Of a stretch of DNA of 7,086 nucleotides, positions 4,156 through 7,086 are shown piece by piece. A program made the translations under genes and the position numbers. This DNA comes from CAZFAT01 sp964517075 (GTDB lineage Bacteria > Acidobacteriota > Vicinamibacteria > Vicinamibacterales > SCN-69-37): NCBI GenBank assembly GCA_964517075.1, contig CAZFAT010000416.1, forward strand, positions 1 to 7,086, given 5' to 3'. Below the pieces are notes generated by a model. It was not told the origin of the DNA. It worked only from the letters and a program-made list of their open reading frames with translations, and did not search any database. Numbering within the stretch: the stretch's first letter is position 1; every line of letters starts with the position of its first letter.

Positions 4156-6468
4156 GTGAGGCTCATCGACCGGTACCTCATTCGGGAATGCGTCCCGGCC
4201 TTTCTCGTGGCCCTCGGAGTGTTCACGTTTCTGCTGGCCCTCCAGCCCATGCTGGAGCGCGCCCAGGACCTCCTGGCCAAGGGCGCCGACCTCCGCACCA
4301 TCGGCTGGATGCTCGTGCTGCTCCTGCCGCAGGCACTCGGCGTCACCATCCCCATGGCGCTCCTGACCGCCATCCTCATGGGACTCGGCCGTCTCTCCGC
4401 GGACCGGGAGTCCATGGCGCTCCTGGCGTCAGGCGTCAGCCCGCTGCGGCTCCTGCGCCCGGTGCTCGTCGCCGCCACCGTGGCGGCGCTCGCGACGTTC
4501 TACGTCCTCACCGAACTGCTCCCGGACGCGAATCAGGCGTGGCGCCAGCAGGCCTTCGAACTGCTGGCGCAGCGGAGTGCCGCGGAGGTCCGGCCGGGGC
4601 TGTTCTACGAGGGGTTCCCGAACAAAGTCCTGTTCATCCGTGACCGCCTGCCCGACGGGAGCTGGTCCGGCGTCATGCTGGCCGATACCAGTCAGCCGGG
4701 CCGGCTCGTCATCACCCTGGCGCCGGAAGGCCGGTTGGAGAGCGACCGCGCCAGGCAGGAAGTGGCTGTCGTCCTCGCCGGCGAGTCGATCCGCTACATA
4801 CCGGGCGACCAGCCCGGGGTCTACGACACGGCACGGGCCACGGATTTGCGATTCGCGATCCCCGCCGACAGCGTGTTCCCGGACGCCTCGACACTCGCCC
4901 GCGGTACCCGGGAAATGCGCCTCGCCGAGCTGCGGGCCGCGGAGGCCGCCAAGCGCGCGGCCGGCGAGTCGCCCCACAACGAGATCATGGGGCGGCACCA
5001 GATGTTCGCGTTCCCGGCCGCCTGCTTGGTCTTCGCCGTGATTGGGGTCGCGCTCGGTCTGCACACGCGCCGTGAAGGCCGGCTCGGGGGCTTCATGCTG
5101 GGCGTGGCGGTGATCTTCCTGTACCACGCCCTGAACACGCTGGCCGACGGACGCACCAAGGCGGGAACGTTCCCGGCTGAGTGGGCGCGGTGGGTCCCGA
5201 ACCTGGTGCTCGGCGCCGTCGGCCTGGTCGCAATGTGGTGGCGGATGCGCGGGACCGGCAACAACCTCGGCCTGCCGCTGCCCGCGGCATGGCGACGGCC
5301 GCGGGGGCCCCGCCGGGCTGATGGTCCTCGGGCCACGCCCGCGGTCGCGCTCGTCCTTCGCATCCCGGATGTCCGGTTCCCCCGCCCGCGTCTGCTCGAC
5401 CTCTACGTGCTGCGGCGGTATCTCGCGGTGGTCGGCCTATCGTCGGGCGCCCTGCTCGGCCTCTACTACATTGGCGCGTTCATCGACCGGTCCGAGAAGG
5501 TGTTCAAGGGGCAGGCCGATGGCGGCCTGCTGGCCGCGTTCCTCGTCTACTCGACCCCGCAGTTCGTGGCGTACCTCGCCCCCATGGCCGTCCTCGTGGC
5601 CGTGCTCGCGACGCTCGGGGGCCTCATCCGCACGGGCGAACTCGTCGTCATGCGCGCGTGCGGCGTGAGTCTCTATCGCGCCGCCCTCCCGTTGCTCCTC
5701 ATGGGCGTCATGTGGAGCGGCGCCCTGTTCCTTCTCGACGATCGGGTCCTCGCGCATGCGAACGTCAGGGCCGAACGGCTCGATAATCACATCCGCAGCG
5801 GCGTGTCGCCGGGGCTCGTGCCGGTATCCGCCACACACTGGCTGGCCGACGGCCACGGACGGATCTACCACTACGTCGCCTACGACGGACATCGGCAGCG
5901 GCTGCACGGCCTCTCGATCTTCGACGTGGATGCGGAGTCGTTCGAGCTGACCAGCCATACCTGGACCCAGGTGGCCCAGTACGACGGGCGGGCGTGGACG
6001 ACGGGCCCGGGCTGGACGCGGCACTTCCCCGCTCCCGACCGGTCGACCCGCGAAGACTTCGCGCAGCGAGTCATGGCCCTGCCGCCGCCGGGAAACTTCG
6101 GGGGCACCGAGTCGCAGCAGGAGGAACTGATGACGTTTGGCGAGCTGCGCCGGCACATCAATCGGCTTGCCGACAGCGGAATCAACCTCGCCGAGTCGCG
6201 CGTGCAGTTGCAGGAACGACTGGCGTTTCCGATGGTCCCCTTCGTCATGACGCTCCTGGGAATTCCGTTTGCGATGACCGTCGGGCGCCGAGGGGCACTG
6301 TACGGCGTCGGCCTGGCCATCATCCTGGCCTCCGCCTACTGGCTGCTGAACACGGTGTTTCTCGCGGTCGGACAGGCGGGCCTGCTGCCCCCGGCGCTCG
6401 CGGCGTGGGCCGCCAATCTGCTCCTGCTCGCGGCCGCCGCCTACCTCACCCTCTCCGTCCGGACTTAG
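4156..6468 (+). CDS. lptFG: LptF-LptG fusion, LPS-export ABC transporter permease
   Basis: Inner-membrane permease that, with an LptB dimer and LptC, would extract lipopolysaccharide from the membrane and pass it to the periplasmic Lpt bridge. The 770-residue chain is about twice one LptF or LptG. Half 1 begins RLIDRYLIRE and has hydrophobic segments near 14-32, 49-76 and 102-122, a periplasmic region (about 124-275), then 283-302, 310-330 and 346-362. A basic, proline-rich linker spans about 363-411. Half 2 begins RLLDLYVLRRYL at 412 and repeats the pattern: 423-443, 458-489 and 511-532, a periplasmic region (about 533-690), then 692-707, 714-738 and 744-766. ELVVMRACGVS in half 2 matches LptG (ELVVMQASG), so the order is F then G. 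GTG 4156 is chosen because RLIDRYL starts there; an upstream in-frame ATG (4117) would add 13 unlike residues. No in-frame start in the linker would make a separate LptG. lptB, lptC and lptA are absent here. Confidence 0.9.
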   Translation: MRLIDRYLIRECVPAFLVALGVFTFLLALQPMLERAQDLLAKGADLRTIGWMLVLLLPQALGVTIPMALLTAILMGLGRLSADRESMALLASGVSPLRLLRPVLVAATVAALATFYVLTELLPDANQAWRQQAFELLAQRSAAEVRPGLFYEGFPNKVLFIRDRLPDGSWSGVMLADTSQPGRLVITLAPEGRLESDRARQEVAVVLAGESIRYIPGDQPGVYDTARATDLRFAIPADSVFPDASTLARGTREMRLAELRAAEAAKRAAGESPHNEIMGRHQMFAFPAACLVFAVIGVALGLHTRREGRLGGFMLGVAVIFLYHALNTLADGRTKAGTFPAEWARWVPNLVLGAVGLVAMWWRMRGTGNNLGLPLPAAWRRPRGPRRADGPRATPAVALVLRIPDVRFPRPRLLDLYVLRRYLAVVGLSSGALLGLYYIGAFIDRSEKVFKGQADGGLLAAFLVYSTPQFVAYLAPMAVLVAVLATLGGLIRTGELVVMRACGVSLYRAALPLLLMGVMWSGALFLLDDRVLAHANVRAERLDNHIRSGVSPGLVPVSATHWLADGHGRIYHYVAYDGHRQRLHGLSIFDVDAESFELTSHTWTQVAQYDGRAWTTGPGWTRHFPAPDRSTREDFAQRVMALPPPGNFGGTESQQEELMTFGELRRHINRLADSGINLAESRVQLQERLAFPMVPFVMTLLGIPFAMTVGRRGALYGVGLAIILASAYWLLNTVFLAVGQAGLLPPALAAWAANLLLLAAAAYLTLSVRT

Positions 6469-7086
6469 TCTCGCGACTGCTGCCCCGCCAGGGCCGACAG
6501 GCCCAGCTGCACGCCCGAAATCCAGATCGTCCCCGCGGTGCCAGGTTTGGTGTTGATGGTGTCGACGACGAACAGCAGCGAATGCAGCGGCGCGGCATTG
6601 GGACGCCGGCTGGTGGCGACGTCTGCGGGCTCGAAGTCGGCGAGCCGGACGGTCATGGGCCGGGGCGTCGTGTCCACGAACACGGAATGGCGCCATCGCT
6701 GGCCGTCCCCGCCGCCCGGCAGCCGCACCTGCACCGAGAGACGCATCGGCGCGCTCGCGCGCGCGGTGAACTGCACGCGATTGACGCTCGCCTCGCGACG
6801 AATGTCATTGACCAGCGCCGCGTACTGCCCGCGAGGGTCGCCCGCCGCCAGTCGATAGTCGAACTGCAACGCCCCCTCCACCGGCGCGAAACGGGCTTCG
6901 GATGTGGGCTCCCGCTCCACGGTCCACTCCGCCGGGTCGAGCGGCACGGCCATGCCGCCGGCCAGATCGTCCTCGTCACTCCGGGGCGGCGCCGCTCGGG
7001 CTGCGTCACCGAGCACGATGGGATTCGAGACCAGCCAGGGCACGGCGGCCCCGGGAAACATGCCTTCGACCCGGAAGACGCCGGGC
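6465..7086 (-). CDS. C-terminal part of a possible PHP-type metallohydrolase with a beta-rich tail
   Basis: Partial gene on the minus strand. The frame is open to the right edge, so an ATG at 7059-7061 is internal rather than the start. The visible 206 residues end at a TAA (6465-6467). The first part reads FRVEGMFPGAAVPWLVSNPI. An RVE...PG...PWIVSNPIYV-like passage is recalled from the end of CehA/McbA-type PHP-superfamily metallohydrolases, which would act on phosphoester or related bonds, but the catalytic region lies outside the window. After an acidic, low-complexity linker (SDEDD), about 140 residues alternate hydrophobic and polar as in a beta-sandwich (VNRVQFTARAS, MRLSVQVRLPG, SLLFVVDTINT, GTIWISGVQLG), suggesting a carbohydrate-binding-like or CIA30-like jelly roll. 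The coding call is firm; the function is a weak inference. It converges on lptFG and overlaps it by 4 bp. Confidence 0.65.
   Translation of the reverse strand, partial: PGVFRVEGMFPGAAVPWLVSNPIVLGDAARAAPPRSDEDDLAGGMAVPLDPAEWTVEREPTSEARFAPVEGALQFDYRLAAGDPRGQYAALVNDIRREASVNRVQFTARASAPMRLSVQVRLPGGGDGQRWRHSVFVDTTPRPMTVRLADFEPADVATSRRPNAAPLHSLLFVVDTINTKPGTAGTIWISGVQLGLSALAGQQSRD

Noticed and set aside
3854..4159. A 101-residue open frame on the plus strand before lptFG.
   Set aside because: It shows no Shine-Dalgarno, no recognisable motif and an Arg/Pro-rich composition, and it covers the candidate regulatory dyads and the lptFG start.
5437..6696. A 419-residue open frame on the minus strand across the LptG half.
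   Set aside because: It has a low-complexity Arg/His/Gly-rich product and lies opposite a clear 12-helix permease and another real gene. It is a codon-bias shadow.

Overview
The window is GC-rich bacterial chromosome, probably from an acidobacterium and possibly a Vicinamibacteria-like lineage. This placement rests on three impressions recalled from that phylum: the QIVN variant in MiaB, the unusual ParA/ParB pair, and a single-chain LptF-LptG permease. Nothing here fixes taxonomy, but the LPS-export permease does imply a Gram-negative (diderm) cell.

Layout. Positions 41-1862 hold a translationally coupled pair: the tRNA methylthiotransferase miaB, then a BFN-domain (DUF151) protein whose start lies inside the miaB 3' end. 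An 81-bp gap follows, carrying a near-consensus sigma-70 promoter. Positions 1944-3519 hold an overlapping parA-parB operon of chromosome-partition type. Its ParB keeps the ParB/Srx fold and helix-turn-helix but departs from the classical chromosomal protein at both ends and at one residue of the GERRxRA motif. Positions 3520-4155 hold no convincing gene. This stretch starts with a GGYTATY heptamer array only 7 bp after the parB stop, repeats part of it 180 bp further on, and later contains several dyads and an AT-rich patch. Positions 4156-6468 encode a LptF-LptG fusion of about 770 residues with two six-helix halves. The last gene, on the minus strand, enters from beyond the right edge and ends by overlapping the lptFG stop codon. 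Only the C-terminal 206 residues of its product are visible.

How the genes fit together. MiaB and the BFN protein form one unit in RNA/nucleic acid metabolism, ParA/ParB a DNA segregation unit, and LptFG the membrane core of the LPS exporter, whose partners LptB, LptC, LptA and LptD are not in the window. The unit most worth following is parAB with the repeat array beside it. No canonical parS was seen, and the array sits where some plasmid systems keep their centromere, but it could equally be a dispersed genomic repeat. No mobile element, CRISPR array, tRNA or rRNA was recognised.
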